The notes under the pieces: generated by a model
Databases searched by the model: none
What the model was told of the DNA's origin: nothing
The model's input: only the letters and a program-made list of their open reading frames with translations
In this document: piece by piece, positions 24,029 to 31,157 of the stretch
Numbering within the stretch: position 1 is the stretch's first letter
Layout: every line of letters begins with the position of its first letter
NCBI GenBank assembly: GCA_964511025.1
Contig: CAZEDK010000005.1
Coordinates: 1-47,101 of the forward strand
Length of the DNA stretch: 47,101 nucleotides
Reading direction: 5' to 3'
DNA from: CAZEDK01 sp964511025
GTDB lineage: Bacteria; Patescibacteriota; Gracilibacteria; UBA1369; GWF2-33-10
Position numbers and translations under genes: made by a program

Positions 24029-24487
24029 CTAAATTATTTTAAATTGTGAATCTGTTTCGTGTTCGTGTCTTATTTCGTCTACTTCATCTTTTTTTGCAAT
24101 ACCTTTGTATAGTTTGTCTGGAAGGTTTACATAAAAAGCTCCATTTGCAGATATGCATTTGTATCCATGAACAACTCCCGGTGGCACTAATACTGAACAT
24201 GGATTACTGTCTCCAACAGTTGTTTTTATATATTTTTTGTAAGTTTTTGAATTTGGTCTGTTATCCCAAAGATGCATTTCAAAATCACCAGGTCCGTAGA
24301 AACAAAATAAATCACTTTGATAAACGTGTTCGTGAGGACCTCTAATTATTCCATTATGTGAATATGATGCATAACACATCGCTGGGCGAGAATCTATTTC
24401 ATCAGTTCTATAAATTTCAGTTACCCAGCCACGCGTATCTTCGTATTTTTTGAATGGAGTTACGATAACTCCATGGATTGCTGACAT
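24029..24487 (-). CDS. rfbC: dTDP-4-dehydrorhamnose 3,5-epimerase family protein
   Basis: This cupin-fold enzyme should epimerise dTDP-4-keto-6-deoxyglucose at C3 and C5. At 152 residues it is shorter than classical RmlC (about 180) and belongs to a compact branch with RGWVTEIYR, GIIRGPHEHVYQSDLFCFYG (His dyad region), WDNRPNS and VPPGVVHGYK. The C-terminal DEVDEIRHEHETD is typical of that branch. Catalytic equivalence to RmlC is inferred from the position between rfbD and rfbB. It could have a different sugar specificity. It starts 28 bases after rfbD ends, and rfbB begins 6 bases downstream. Confidence 0.88.
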   Translation of the reverse strand: MSAIHGVIVTPFKKYEDTRGWVTEIYRTDEIDSRPAMCYASYSHNGIIRGPHEHVYQSDLFCFYGPGDFEMHLWDNRPNSKTYKKYIKTTVGDSNPCSVLVPPGVVHGYKCISANGAFYVNLPDKLYKGIAKKDEVDEIRHEHETDSQFKII

Positions 24488-24514
24488 TTTTAAAATTAAT
24501 TATTTGTAACAATA

Positions 24515-25372
24515 TTATATAGGATTTTTAATTATTTCAATTATCTCTTCTGTCTTCAGTAATTTAATCCCTTCGATTTTTTGCACTTTTGACACATTAA
24601 GCCCGCCATGGACAGGTCTTATTGCAGTACTTGGAAAATCTGAAGATATTGCAGGTAATACTAAATTTTCATCATATCCAAAACCTTTTGCTAGTTTTTT
24701 TGTATATGTGAATCTGTCGATTGTTTCAGCTCCGCAAACGTGAAAAATTCCATTTGCATTTTTTTTAATCAAAACTTCCATATTATGAACTAAATTTCTA
24801 GTTAAAGTTGGATTCCCGTATTGATCAGTTACAGCTTTTACAATTTCTGCATTTTTTAGTTTACGAAGGACTTGCGCGATATAGTTTTTATCGTCAAACA
24901 TAGGATCAGCAAGCCATGCAGTTCTTATTATGAGATAATTTTTTAGATTTTCTTTAATTATGTTTTCAGCTTCAAGTTTATGTGCACCATATATATTGAG
25001 TGGATTTGGTGCGTCATTTTCATTGTATGGACCTTTTTCTCCGTCAAAAATATAATCTGTTGAGAAAAATATCAGTTTTGTTTCGTGTTTTTTGCAATAA
25101 TTAGTGACTTTTTGTACTCCTATTACATTTACTAATTTTGATAAATTAGGATTTTGTTCACAGCCATCGACGTGAGTATAGGCTGCTGTAAGAATAATTA
25201 TTTCCGGTTTGTAGTTTTCTAGTTTTTTCTCTAAATCGTCTTTTGTTAAATCAAAAAAAAGATCGTATTCATTTTCAATACCGGTTGTTTTTATATTGTA
25301 TTCTTTGTTTTTGGAAAAAATTTTTGTAATCGCAGAGCCAAGTTGTCCGTTGCCGATTATTAGTAGGTTCAT
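24515..25372 (-). CDS. rfbD: dTDP-4-dehydrorhamnose reductase RfbD
   Basis: RfbD makes dTDP-L-rhamnose with NAD(P)H. The start is the ATG at 25372 (MNLLIIGNGQLGSAITKIF). The frame extends upstream, but only into AT-rich promoter sequence. The 285 residues carry the dinucleotide loop GNGQLGS, TDYIFDGEKGPYNENDAP and the catalytic YGAHK (Tyr and Lys). The C-terminal AIRPVHGGLNVSK is characteristic (usually RP..S.L). As the first gene of the rfbD-C-B-A operon it follows a promoter-like sequence at 25409-25435. Confidence 0.95.
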   Translation of the reverse strand: MNLLIIGNGQLGSAITKIFSKNKEYNIKTTGIENEYDLFFDLTKDDLEKKLENYKPEIIILTAAYTHVDGCEQNPNLSKLVNVIGVQKVTNYCKKHETKLIFFSTDYIFDGEKGPYNENDAPNPLNIYGAHKLEAENIIKENLKNYLIIRTAWLADPMFDDKNYIAQVLRKLKNAEIVKAVTDQYGNPTLTRNLVHNMEVLIKKNANGIFHVCGAETIDRFTYTKKLAKGFGYDENLVLPAISSDFPSTAIRPVHGGLNVSKVQKIEGIKLLKTEEIIEIIKNPI

Positions 25373-25408
25373 TTGTAGAAGAAAAAATGTTAATTTTATG
25401 AAATTTAT

Positions 25409-25435
25409 ATTATAAATATATATAAGATACGACAA
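25409..25435 (-). promoter_or_regulatory. Predicted promoter of the rfbDCBA operon
   Basis: On the minus strand, TTGTCG (25435-25430) is followed after 15 bases by TATAAT (25414-25409) within a strongly AT-rich run. The rfbD ATG at 25372 is about 36 bases downstream. The short spacer lowers confidence. Confidence 0.42.
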
Positions 25436-25472
25436 GAAACAAGTTTAGGTTTGGTTTTTTAAATAAAAAAAT

Positions 25473-25498
25473 GGGCAGCTCCCTTGCGAGACCTGCCC
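25473..25498 (-). terminator. Rho-independent terminator of the secreted-protein gene
   Basis: GGGCAG (25473-25478) pairs with CTGCCC (25493-25498), extended by weaker flanking pairs. On the minus strand the stem is followed by a T-rich run (ATTTTTTTATTT). It lies 35 bases past the stop of the gene ending at 25533 and separates it from rfbD. Confidence 0.8.
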
Positions 25499-25532
25499 TT
25501 ATATTTCGATGATTTTTACTTATTCTCTTTGT

Positions 25533-26060
25533 TTATTTGGATTCAAACATTCTATCTTGTATTTTTGCGATGGCATCTTCATCTTCGCCATGCACACTTA
25601 GATAAATTGTGTTGTCTTCTTTTTCAGCAGAAAGATTGAAAGGAGCATCTTCATGATTTGCATTAAAATATTCTGCTCTAGCTTGCATTATAGAAATTCT
25701 ATTTAAGAATTTTTCATTATCAGAGCTTAATTGCAATTGTGCTCCATCGTCAGTATGCACTATTTTTGCCTCTATTGCGTTTAAGTTAAGTGCTTCGTTT
25801 GCTTTTTCACGGAATTTTGCTTGCAAGCCTTCTACGTCAATACCTTTTGCTTCCAAGGTTTCTTTCAAAGTCCCATTTTGGATTTCGGTTTTGATATCTT
25901 CCAAGCTAAGACCTGTTTTGAACTCTACTGCTTCATTTACCAAGCTGTAAATTGGTCCTTGCGGTAATTTTGGCAATAAATTATCACTTGCCGCCAATGC
26001 AGTTGATGTGATTATAAATGTAGCTAGTACACTTGATGCAATGATTTTTTTGTAATTCAT
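25533..26060 (-). CDS. Secreted protein of the ECF regulon (function unknown)
   Basis: The ATG at 26060 gives 175 residues starting with a clear signal peptide (MNYKKIIASSVLATFIITS, then TALAA/S at the likely cleavage site). The mature part has a helical N-terminal region (TGLSLEDIKTEIQNGTLKET, GIDVEGLQAKFREKANEAL) and a C-terminal mixed region with alternating polar/hydrophobic strands (NTIYLSVHGEDEDAIAKI). The helical LSLEDIK...NGTLKETLEAKGID pattern resembles short repeats in extracytoplasmic stress proteins, but I cannot name a family. It is transcribed divergently from the ECF sigma gene from what looks like an ECF-type promoter, so it is probably a regulon target. Confidence 0.8.
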   Translation of the reverse strand: MNYKKIIASSVLATFIITSTALAASDNLLPKLPQGPIYSLVNEAVEFKTGLSLEDIKTEIQNGTLKETLEAKGIDVEGLQAKFREKANEALNLNAIEAKIVHTDDGAQLQLSSDNEKFLNRISIMQARAEYFNANHEDAPFNLSAEKEDNTIYLSVHGEDEDAIAKIQDRMFESK

Positions 26061-26100
26061 TTTATTAAAGTTAAGAAATAAAAATTTTGCGATCAGCAAT

Positions 26101-26173
26101 CTACACACACTAAGATTTAAAAAAGTTTCAATTTTCTTATTTTGAAACTTTCCGTTAAAATGTTAAGTGTAAT
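26101..26173. promoter_or_regulatory. Divergent, mirror-symmetric predicted ECF promoters
   Basis: A perfect 10-bp inverted repeat places TTGAAACTTT on the plus strand (26142-26151) and on the minus strand (26131-26122). In both directions exactly 15 bases follow before GTGTA (plus: 26167-26171; minus: 26106-26102). The shared spacing and sequence argue for -35 and -10 elements read by the adjacent ECF sigma factor, driving the sigma operon rightward and the secreted protein leftward. The expected starts fall just before the ATGs at 26189 and 26060. Confidence 0.65.
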
Positions 26174-26188
26174 TAATTGAAAGAAAAT

Positions 26189-26755
26189 ATGTTACTCAGT
26201 GATAAAGAAATCATAGAAAAATATTTAAGTGGAGATGTTGAAAGTTTTGAATTGCTTATTAGGAAGTACGAAGAAGGGATTTACAGATATTGTTTCCGAT
26301 TTACCGGCAACTATGAAGATGCGCAGGATATGGCTCAACAAACATTTATAAAAGTATTTGAAAATATTGAAAAAGTTGATTTGGAAAATTCTTTAAAAAG
26401 TTGGATTTATACAATTGCTACAAATTTATGCAGAACATTGTATAGGAAGAAAAAAGAAGTAAATTTCTCAGAACTTGAAGGATCTGAAACTGAAGATGAA
26501 GGTTCTAGTGAAAATTATTTCAAAGATGAAAGTATAGATGTGCAAAAAGAAGTTGAACAAAAAGAATTAAAAGAGAATTTGAAAAATATTTTGGATAAAA
26601 TGCCTGAAAAATACAGAGCTGTTCTAAATCTGTATTATATAGAAGAATTTTCTTACGAAGAAATTGCTGAAATGATTGAAATTCCTATTAATACAGTCAG
26701 GACACATTTAAAAAGAGCCAAAGACAAACTTGCCACAGAACTTTCTAACTTTTAA
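26189..26755 (+). CDS. ECF-type RNA polymerase sigma factor
   Basis: The start is the ATG at 26189 (MLLSDKEIIEKYLSGD). An in-frame TTG at 26177 would lie too close to the predicted transcription start. The 188-residue protein has the two-domain ECF architecture: region 2 (FRFTGNYEDAQDMAQQTFIK, with the -10-melting helix) and region 4 (YRAVLNLYYIEEFSYEEIAE, then IPINTVRTHLKRAKDKL as the HTH). The acidic linker between them (about 95-120) is long. It heads an operon with two membrane-protein genes. Autoregulation through the symmetric promoter pair is inferred. Confidence 0.94.
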   Translation: MLLSDKEIIEKYLSGDVESFELLIRKYEEGIYRYCFRFTGNYEDAQDMAQQTFIKVFENIEKVDLENSLKSWIYTIATNLCRTLYRKKKEVNFSELEGSETEDEGSSENYFKDESIDVQKEVEQKELKENLKNILDKMPEKYRAVLNLYYIEEFSYEEIAEMIEIPINTVRTHLKRAKDKLATELSNF

Positions 26756-26770
26756 TTCAAACGCAGCATT

Positions 26771-27184
26771 ATGAAACATTCACTTAAACAAATATTGCTT
26801 CAGTCAAACGAAGATATAAAAGTTCCGGACAATTTCGCGAGTACTACAATGGTGCAAATAAGATTAATACATGCTCGTAAGCAGCTTTATAATTTTATTT
26901 TTCAAACTGCAAAAGTAGTTTTATCAACGATTTTTTTGTTTGCTGTATTAGCTTTTCATATAAGCGCTTTGTTCAGTGATGCTAATTCTATGATGCTTAG
27001 TTTGATTGCTCAGGAGCCACAGATGCTTTTGTCTTCTATTGGAGTCAAAGCGGTTGTGGATATTTTTCCTTTTATTAGTTTTTTTATTATGCTTAGCTCT
27101 GTTTATTTTGTTTATAGATTCACTAAACAGTTTGCAAAGCTTGAAATTATACCCTTAAACAGCCCACTATATGAAGTCTTCTAA
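26771..27184 (+). CDS. Putative membrane anti-sigma or regulatory protein
   Basis: This 137-residue protein starts 15 bases after the sigma stop. The first ~45 residues are cytoplasmic in type (LKQILLQSNEDIKVPDNFAS, then a basic helix). They are followed by TM segments at about 46-68 and 92-114 and a short C-terminal tail. The position and the layout of cytosolic domain plus membrane anchor fit an anti-sigma factor. It has no HxxxCxxC zinc motif, so it is not the ZAS type, and I recognise no named family. Its last 14 bases overlap the next gene, so the three-gene operon looks translationally coupled. Confidence 0.6.
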   Translation: MKHSLKQILLQSNEDIKVPDNFASTTMVQIRLIHARKQLYNFIFQTAKVVLSTIFLFAVLAFHISALFSDANSMMLSLIAQEPQMLLSSIGVKAVVDIFPFISFFIMLSSVYFVYRFTKQFAKLEIIPLNSPLYEVF

Positions 27185-27620
27185 ATTTCCAAAAAAACAA
27201 ATTATCGCATATTTAATAGTTGCAGTTGTCGTTTTGGTTTCAGCAGCTTTTGGTTCAGGTTATTTTATTGGACATAATTTTGGATACCAAAAAGGAGCTA
27301 ATCAAAATGATGTTGTTTTGACTAAAGTCTTAAATAATTTTATAGAAAACAAAGGCAAGTTTAGAGATTTGATTCAGAATCAAGACTCAAAATATGCGGC
27401 TTTTGGTGAAATTACTGAAATTAGAGAAGATAGACTTGTGCTTATGAATATTTTTGGAATAAGAAAAGAGGTCTTGAAAACTGAAGATGTTGATAATTTT
27501 GAAAGTTTGGTTGAAGGGGATAGAATATTTGTTGTTGGTGATCCGGAAGGCGAAGATGTTTTGAGTTCAAGATTTTACAAAAAAATGCCAACACCTACTT
27601 TGAGAATATTGGGAAATTAA
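27171..27620 (+). CDS. Membrane-anchored protein of the sigma operon
   Basis: The 149-residue protein has one N-terminal TM helix (about 10-31, IIAYLIVAVVVLVSAAFGSG) and an exported domain of about 115 residues. The latter half looks like a small beta-barrel (FGEITEIREDRLVLMN, then VEGDRIFVVGDPE), similar in pattern to DUF5666-type OB-like modules. This is a resemblance, not an assignment. It overlaps the preceding gene by 14 bases and ends 9 bases before the convergent dsbA-like gene. It may sense or modulate the envelope signal that the sigma factor responds to. Confidence 0.6.
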   Translation: MKSSKFPKKQIIAYLIVAVVVLVSAAFGSGYFIGHNFGYQKGANQNDVVLTKVLNNFIENKGKFRDLIQNQDSKYAAFGEITEIREDRLVLMNIFGIRKEVLKTEDVDNFESLVEGDRIFVVGDPEGEDVLSSRFYKKMPTPTLRILGN

Positions 27621-27628
27621 ATTGTAAA

Positions 27629-28279
27629 TTACAATGTTTTTAGTTTTTCTTCAATTAAAATTTTTAAATCTTCAAAATTTCCATTATTTATTTTTTCACC
27701 ATTCAAAAATAAACTTGGAGTTGAGTTGATTCTTGCCACATTGCCAGCTTTGATATTTTCATCAACTCTTTTCTCAGTTTCTTTGCTTTCTAAATCTTGT
27801 TTAAATTTTTCTATATCCAGTCCAATGGTTTCGGCGTATGTAGTAAGAGCATTTTCAGGGGTTTGCATATTTGCCCAGATTTTTTGATTTGCAAAAAGCA
27901 AATCATGCATTTCCCAGAATTTACCTTGAATTGCCGCTGCTTCAGATGCTTTTGCTCCAAGATATGCATTTGGATGAATACTTGTTAATGGGTAATGTCT
28001 GTAGATAACTTTTAAATCATTTGGAAAAGCTTCTGATAATTGTTCTATTATTGGAGCCATTCTGCCACAAGCTGGGCATTGAAAATCAGAGTATTCAATG
28101 AGGGTCAAGCTTGCAATTGCTGAACCTTTTACATGATCGCCTGTTACTTCTTTGTAAGCTTCTATGGGTTCTGCAAATAATACTTTTGAAATTAAAAAAA
28201 CAGCAACCAGTGTTGCTAATGCACCTAAACACCAATTCGTGTAGTTATATTTTGCAACAGTTCTTTTGTATTTTGTCAT
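27629..28279 (-). CDS. DsbA-family thiol-disulfide oxidoreductase
   Basis: The 216-residue protein has an uncleaved-looking N-terminal anchor (TM at about 15-36) and a thioredoxin fold with an inserted helical domain. The active site is Cys68-Pro-Ala-Cys71 in SDFQCPACGRM, and the cis-proline loop is NSTPSLFLNGEKI. The likely role is introducing or isomerising disulfides in exported proteins. It lies convergent to the ECF operon with a 9-base gap, so a functional link to envelope stress is suggestive but unproven. A DsbB or VKOR partner is not in the window. Confidence 0.92.
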   Translation of the reverse strand: MTKYKRTVAKYNYTNWCLGALATLVAVFLISKVLFAEPIEAYKEVTGDHVKGSAIASLTLIEYSDFQCPACGRMAPIIEQLSEAFPNDLKVIYRHYPLTSIHPNAYLGAKASEAAAIQGKFWEMHDLLFANQKIWANMQTPENALTTYAETIGLDIEKFKQDLESKETEKRVDENIKAGNVARINSTPSLFLNGEKINNGNFEDLKILIEEKLKTL

Positions 28280-28312
28280 TTTTATAATTTAATTATAAAG
28301 TATCCTTATTAT

Positions 28313-28340
28313 TGTTGAAAAAAAAGGATTTGTCTATAAT
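28313..28340 (+). promoter_or_regulatory. Predicted promoter of the proA-like gene
   Basis: TTGTTG (28313-28318), a 16-base spacer and a perfect TATAAT (28335-28340) precede the ATG at 28388 by about 47 bases. Confidence 0.5.
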
Positions 28341-28387
28341 AGACTTGCTAGACTTACCGTGCAAAAATATTTTTTTAAATATATTTC

Positions 28388-29719
28388 ATGAAAGATACAA
28401 AAATTCTTCATATACCGGCAACTGAATTGAAGATGGTTGATGAAACAGTTAGGAGATCCAAAAATGCTTTTTATCAAATGTCGAGTTGCAGTGATGAAAA
28501 TATTAATAATTTCTTTAAAATTTTTGCAGATAATCTCAAAAATCCAGAAATAGCTAATCCAATATATAAAGCAAATTTAAAAGATTTGGAAATTGCAAAG
28601 GCAAAAGGCAAGTCTACTGTCAGGCTGGAATTAAAAGAAAAATATATGAAAGATATGATAGATGGTTTGCTCAATTGGATAAAAATTGATTTGAAGCGCA
28701 ACAAAGTTATCAATACTGTCCAACGTGATGGGTTTGAAGTTGATGAAGTAATGAGTCCTTATGGGATTGTTGCTTTTGTTTTTGAAGCCCGTCCAAATGT
28801 CTTTACAGATGCCTGCGGTGTTCTAAAAATGGGAAATACATCTATTTTACGAATTGGTAGTGACGCAACGAATACTGCAAAAACTATTATGGAAATTGCT
28901 TTAAAACCAGCTTTATTTTCTTCTGGATTGCCAAAAGACGCGTTGATGCTTCTTGAATCACAAGATCATAGCAGTGCTTGGGCTCTTTTTAGCAACAAGG
29001 ACATTGGTCTTGCTGTTGCGAGGGGTTCTGGACCGACTGTTTTGATGCTTGGAGAGATTGCCAGATCAAACGGTATACCTGTCAGTCTTCATGGGACAGG
29101 TGGCGCATGGATGATTGTAGATGAGGAAGCTGATTTGGAAAAATTTGAAAAATATTTATATAACTCACTTGATAGAAAAGTCTGTAATACCACTAATACA
29201 GTTTGTATTTTGAAAAAAAATGGCAGCGAAGCAATGAAAAAAGTTTTTGATGCTATTTCAAAAAGAGCGCACGATTTAAGTTCTGATTATAAAGTCCATT
29301 ATACGGATCCGTGTAGTAGACTTTTGCCTGTTGATTTGAGTAAAGAATTAGAGATAAAAGTAAGCGAACTTCGAATTGAGTGGGAATGGGAACAAAATCC
29401 TGAAATTAGTGTGCATGTTGTTGAAAATTTGCAAGAAGCTGCAGAGCTTTTTAACAAATTGAGTCCACGTTTTGTAGCGTCTTTGATTTCTGAAAATCAA
29501 TCAAATCACGAGAAATTTTTTAAAATGATAGACAGTCCATTTGTTGGTGATGGTTTTACACGGTGGGTAGATGGACAATATTGTTTGAATAGTCCGGAGC
29601 TGGGACTGTCTAACTGGGAATATGGAAGACTTTTTGGAAGAAGCGGTATTTTATCAGGTACTTCTATATATACTGTGAGGCTGAGGATGAGACAGTTAGA
29701 TAAAAATTTGTGTAGATAG
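28388..29719 (+). CDS. proA: Glutamate-5-semialdehyde dehydrogenase family protein (ProA-like)
   Basis: ProA reduces gamma-glutamyl phosphate to glutamate-5-semialdehyde on the proline pathway. The 443-residue aldehyde-dehydrogenase fold has the ProA blocks SPYGIVAFVFEARPNVFTDA (about 123-142), VARGSGPTVL where most ProA have IPRGG, IPVSLHGTGGAWMIVDEEAD, and the catalytic Cys266 in DRKVCNTTNTVCIL. No proB or proC is adjacent, and the protein is somewhat longer than the usual 415-420. Canonical ProA activity is likely but not certain. A relative with a different acyl-phosphate substrate is possible. Confidence 0.85.
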   Translation: MKDTKILHIPATELKMVDETVRRSKNAFYQMSSCSDENINNFFKIFADNLKNPEIANPIYKANLKDLEIAKAKGKSTVRLELKEKYMKDMIDGLLNWIKIDLKRNKVINTVQRDGFEVDEVMSPYGIVAFVFEARPNVFTDACGVLKMGNTSILRIGSDATNTAKTIMEIALKPALFSSGLPKDALMLLESQDHSSAWALFSNKDIGLAVARGSGPTVLMLGEIARSNGIPVSLHGTGGAWMIVDEEADLEKFEKYLYNSLDRKVCNTTNTVCILKKNGSEAMKKVFDAISKRAHDLSSDYKVHYTDPCSRLLPVDLSKELEIKVSELRIEWEWEQNPEISVHVVENLQEAAELFNKLSPRFVASLISENQSNHEKFFKMIDSPFVGDGFTRWVDGQYCLNSPELGLSNWEYGRLFGRSGILSGTSIYTVRLRMRQLDKNLCR

Positions 29720-29772
29720 GTGAAAAAAATTGTGAATTAGTCTAATGTCTTTGTTAAATAATTTTTTGTTAA

Positions 29773-29935
29773 ATGCTAACTTTTAGAATAGAAAAAGATG
29801 AGAATGACTTCATTCAGGAAAAAGTTTATGTCTAAATATAACTTCACGCCTAAAAAACTAATAAAGCTGTTAAATAATCATGGATTTTTCTTTGTTCGGC
29901 AAAATGGTAGCCATGCTATATTTAAACATTTATAA
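29773..29935 (+). pseudogene. Broken hicBA toxin-antitoxin pair
   Basis: Two short overlapping frames precede trmB. The first (29773-29835) reads MLTFRIEKDENDFIQEKVYV and resembles the N-terminal strand of HicB. The second (29828-29935) reads KKLIKLLNNHGFFFVRQNGS then HAIFKHL and a stop, which is the first half of HicA including the catalytic His. Both lack their C-terminal halves. They overlap by 8 bases, as in a real antitoxin-toxin operon. The HicA match is good and the HicB match modest. Confidence 0.65.
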
Positions 29936-29940
29936 AATAT

Positions 29941-30618
29941 ATGCCACGCAAAAAGAAAATGCGCAAAGAGGAAGTGAAAAATTTGGAGAATGTTTTTTGT
30001 GATGCTGATTGGTTTAGAAATTTTTTTATTGGAAATAATTCTGTATGTACTGATTTGCCATATAATGATGTTGTTTTGGAGCTTGGTTGTGGCTATGGAG
30101 AATACTCAATATCGCTTGCGCAAAAATTTCCTGAAAAATTGTTTATTGGTGTTGATGTGAAATCAGATAGGCTTTGGGTTGCGGCACAAAATGCTAAAAA
30201 ATTGCATTTGAAAAATTTAATTTTTATAAATACGCATGTTTTGAATTTGAATGATTTTTTTACTGATAATTCTATTTCAGAAATTTGGATTACTTTTCCT
30301 GACCCTCAGCCAAAAGAGAAAAATGAGAAACACAGATTAACGAGTACAAAATTTTTAGAAATTTATAAAAAGATTTTGAAATCAAATGGAATTATCCATT
30401 TCAAAACTGACCATCAAGGCCTTTTTGATTACACTGCGACAATTTTTTCCAAACTCATTGATGCAGGACAGTCAAAAATGATTAAAAAAATTGACAATAT
30501 TTACGCTTTAGAAAATGTTGATGAAATTTTGAAAATTCAAACAAGATTTGAAAAAAAACATTTAACGAAAGGCGATAAAATTAAATATTTGTGTTTTTGT
30601 GTGAATTGTAAAAATTAA
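29941..30618 (+). CDS. trmB: tRNA (guanine-46-N7)-methyltransferase TrmB
   Basis: TrmB methylates G46 in the variable loop of tRNAs, using S-adenosylmethionine. The 225 residues cover the full family. The SAM motif is VVLELGCGYGEYSISLA (44-60), followed by GVDVKSDRLW. The family-specific WITFPDPQPKEKNEKHR (from Trp116) is the tRNA-binding/catalytic loop, and FKTDHQGLFDY is also conserved. The ATG starts 6 bases after the broken hicA frame. A terminator hairpin directly follows the stop. Confidence 0.95.
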   Translation: MPRKKKMRKEEVKNLENVFCDADWFRNFFIGNNSVCTDLPYNDVVLELGCGYGEYSISLAQKFPEKLFIGVDVKSDRLWVAAQNAKKLHLKNLIFINTHVLNLNDFFTDNSISEIWITFPDPQPKEKNEKHRLTSTKFLEIYKKILKSNGIIHFKTDHQGLFDYTATIFSKLIDAGQSKMIKKIDNIYALENVDEILKIQTRFEKKHLTKGDKIKYLCFCVNCKN

Positions 30619-30649
30619 AAAAGCACTCAATTTTAAGTTGAGCGCTTTT
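30618..30649. terminator. Bidirectional terminator between trmB and the DUF378 gene
   Basis: AAAAAGCACTCAA pairs with TTGAGCGCTTTT (one A/C mismatch) around a 7-base loop, with A-rich and T-rich flanks on both sides. It sits at the convergent ends of trmB and the DUF378 gene and can serve both. Confidence 0.85.
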
Positions 30650-30673
30650 AAAAAACTACCTCTATCTAATTAA

Positions 30674-30943
30674 TTACTCTGGTTTTGCGTTACAGCAGCC
30701 TTCTTTTTTTGTTTCGCAAGCGACATTTTTTTTGCAACAACATTTGATCATCATTGCAGTAAGAAATACAGCGGCAACACCTACTAGACCGTAGACAACT
30801 CTTTCAAGAATCGGCATAAAACCTAAAACTTTATTAACTAGGTTGAATTGCAGTAAACCAATAAGTCCCCAGTTCAGACCTCCAACCAAAACTAAAAGTT
30901 TTGCAACTTTTGTGACCGGACAGCATTTGTGATCCATGCCCAT
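30674..30943 (-). CDS. DUF378-family membrane protein with Cys-rich ends
   Basis: The core of this 89-residue protein is a DUF378 (YuzA-like) module: VLVGGLNWGLIGLLQFNLVN (about 18-37) and a second TM at about 47-66. DUF378 proteins are small two-TM proteins of unknown function. Unlike usual members it starts MGMDHKCCPVTK and ends with a Cys-rich tail (KCCCKKN, then ACETKKEGCC), nine Cys in all. This suggests metal binding or thiol chemistry at the membrane surface. It is monocistronic, with a terminator on its 3' side. Confidence 0.82.
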   Translation of the reverse strand: MGMDHKCCPVTKVAKLLVLVGGLNWGLIGLLQFNLVNKVLGFMPILERVVYGLVGVAAVFLTAMMIKCCCKKNVACETKKEGCCNAKPE

Positions 30944-31115
30944 ATTTGTGAAAATTAAAAAATAGCTTTATATATATAACAAATTTATAGGCAATGAACA
31001 AATTTATGACTCAAAAAGTGCTTGCAATAGATTTATTTTATTGCAGAACTCTTTTTAAAAATTTACCATTTTTTTATTCTTTTTGAACCAATTTTTTAAA
31101 ATTATCTGTTATGAA

Positions 31116-31143
31116 TTGACACTGAGATTTTGAAATTTATAAA
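31116..31143 (+). promoter_or_regulatory. Predicted promoter of comM with a very short leader
   Basis: TTGACA (31116-31121), a 16-base spacer and TATAAA (31138-31143) stand directly before the ATG at 31158, leaving a leader of only about 8 bases. The rest of the 214-base gap (30944-31115) holds an AT-rich run and a small hairpin (TGCAATA paired with TATTGCA at 31022-31045) but no gene. Confidence 0.55.
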
Positions 31144-31157
31144 CTTTTACTATTTCT

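Noticed and set aside
31022..31045. The TGCAATA/TATTGCA hairpin upstream of comM as a riboswitch or small RNA
   Set aside because: It lies upstream of the predicted comM promoter, is short, and has no conserved riboswitch features.
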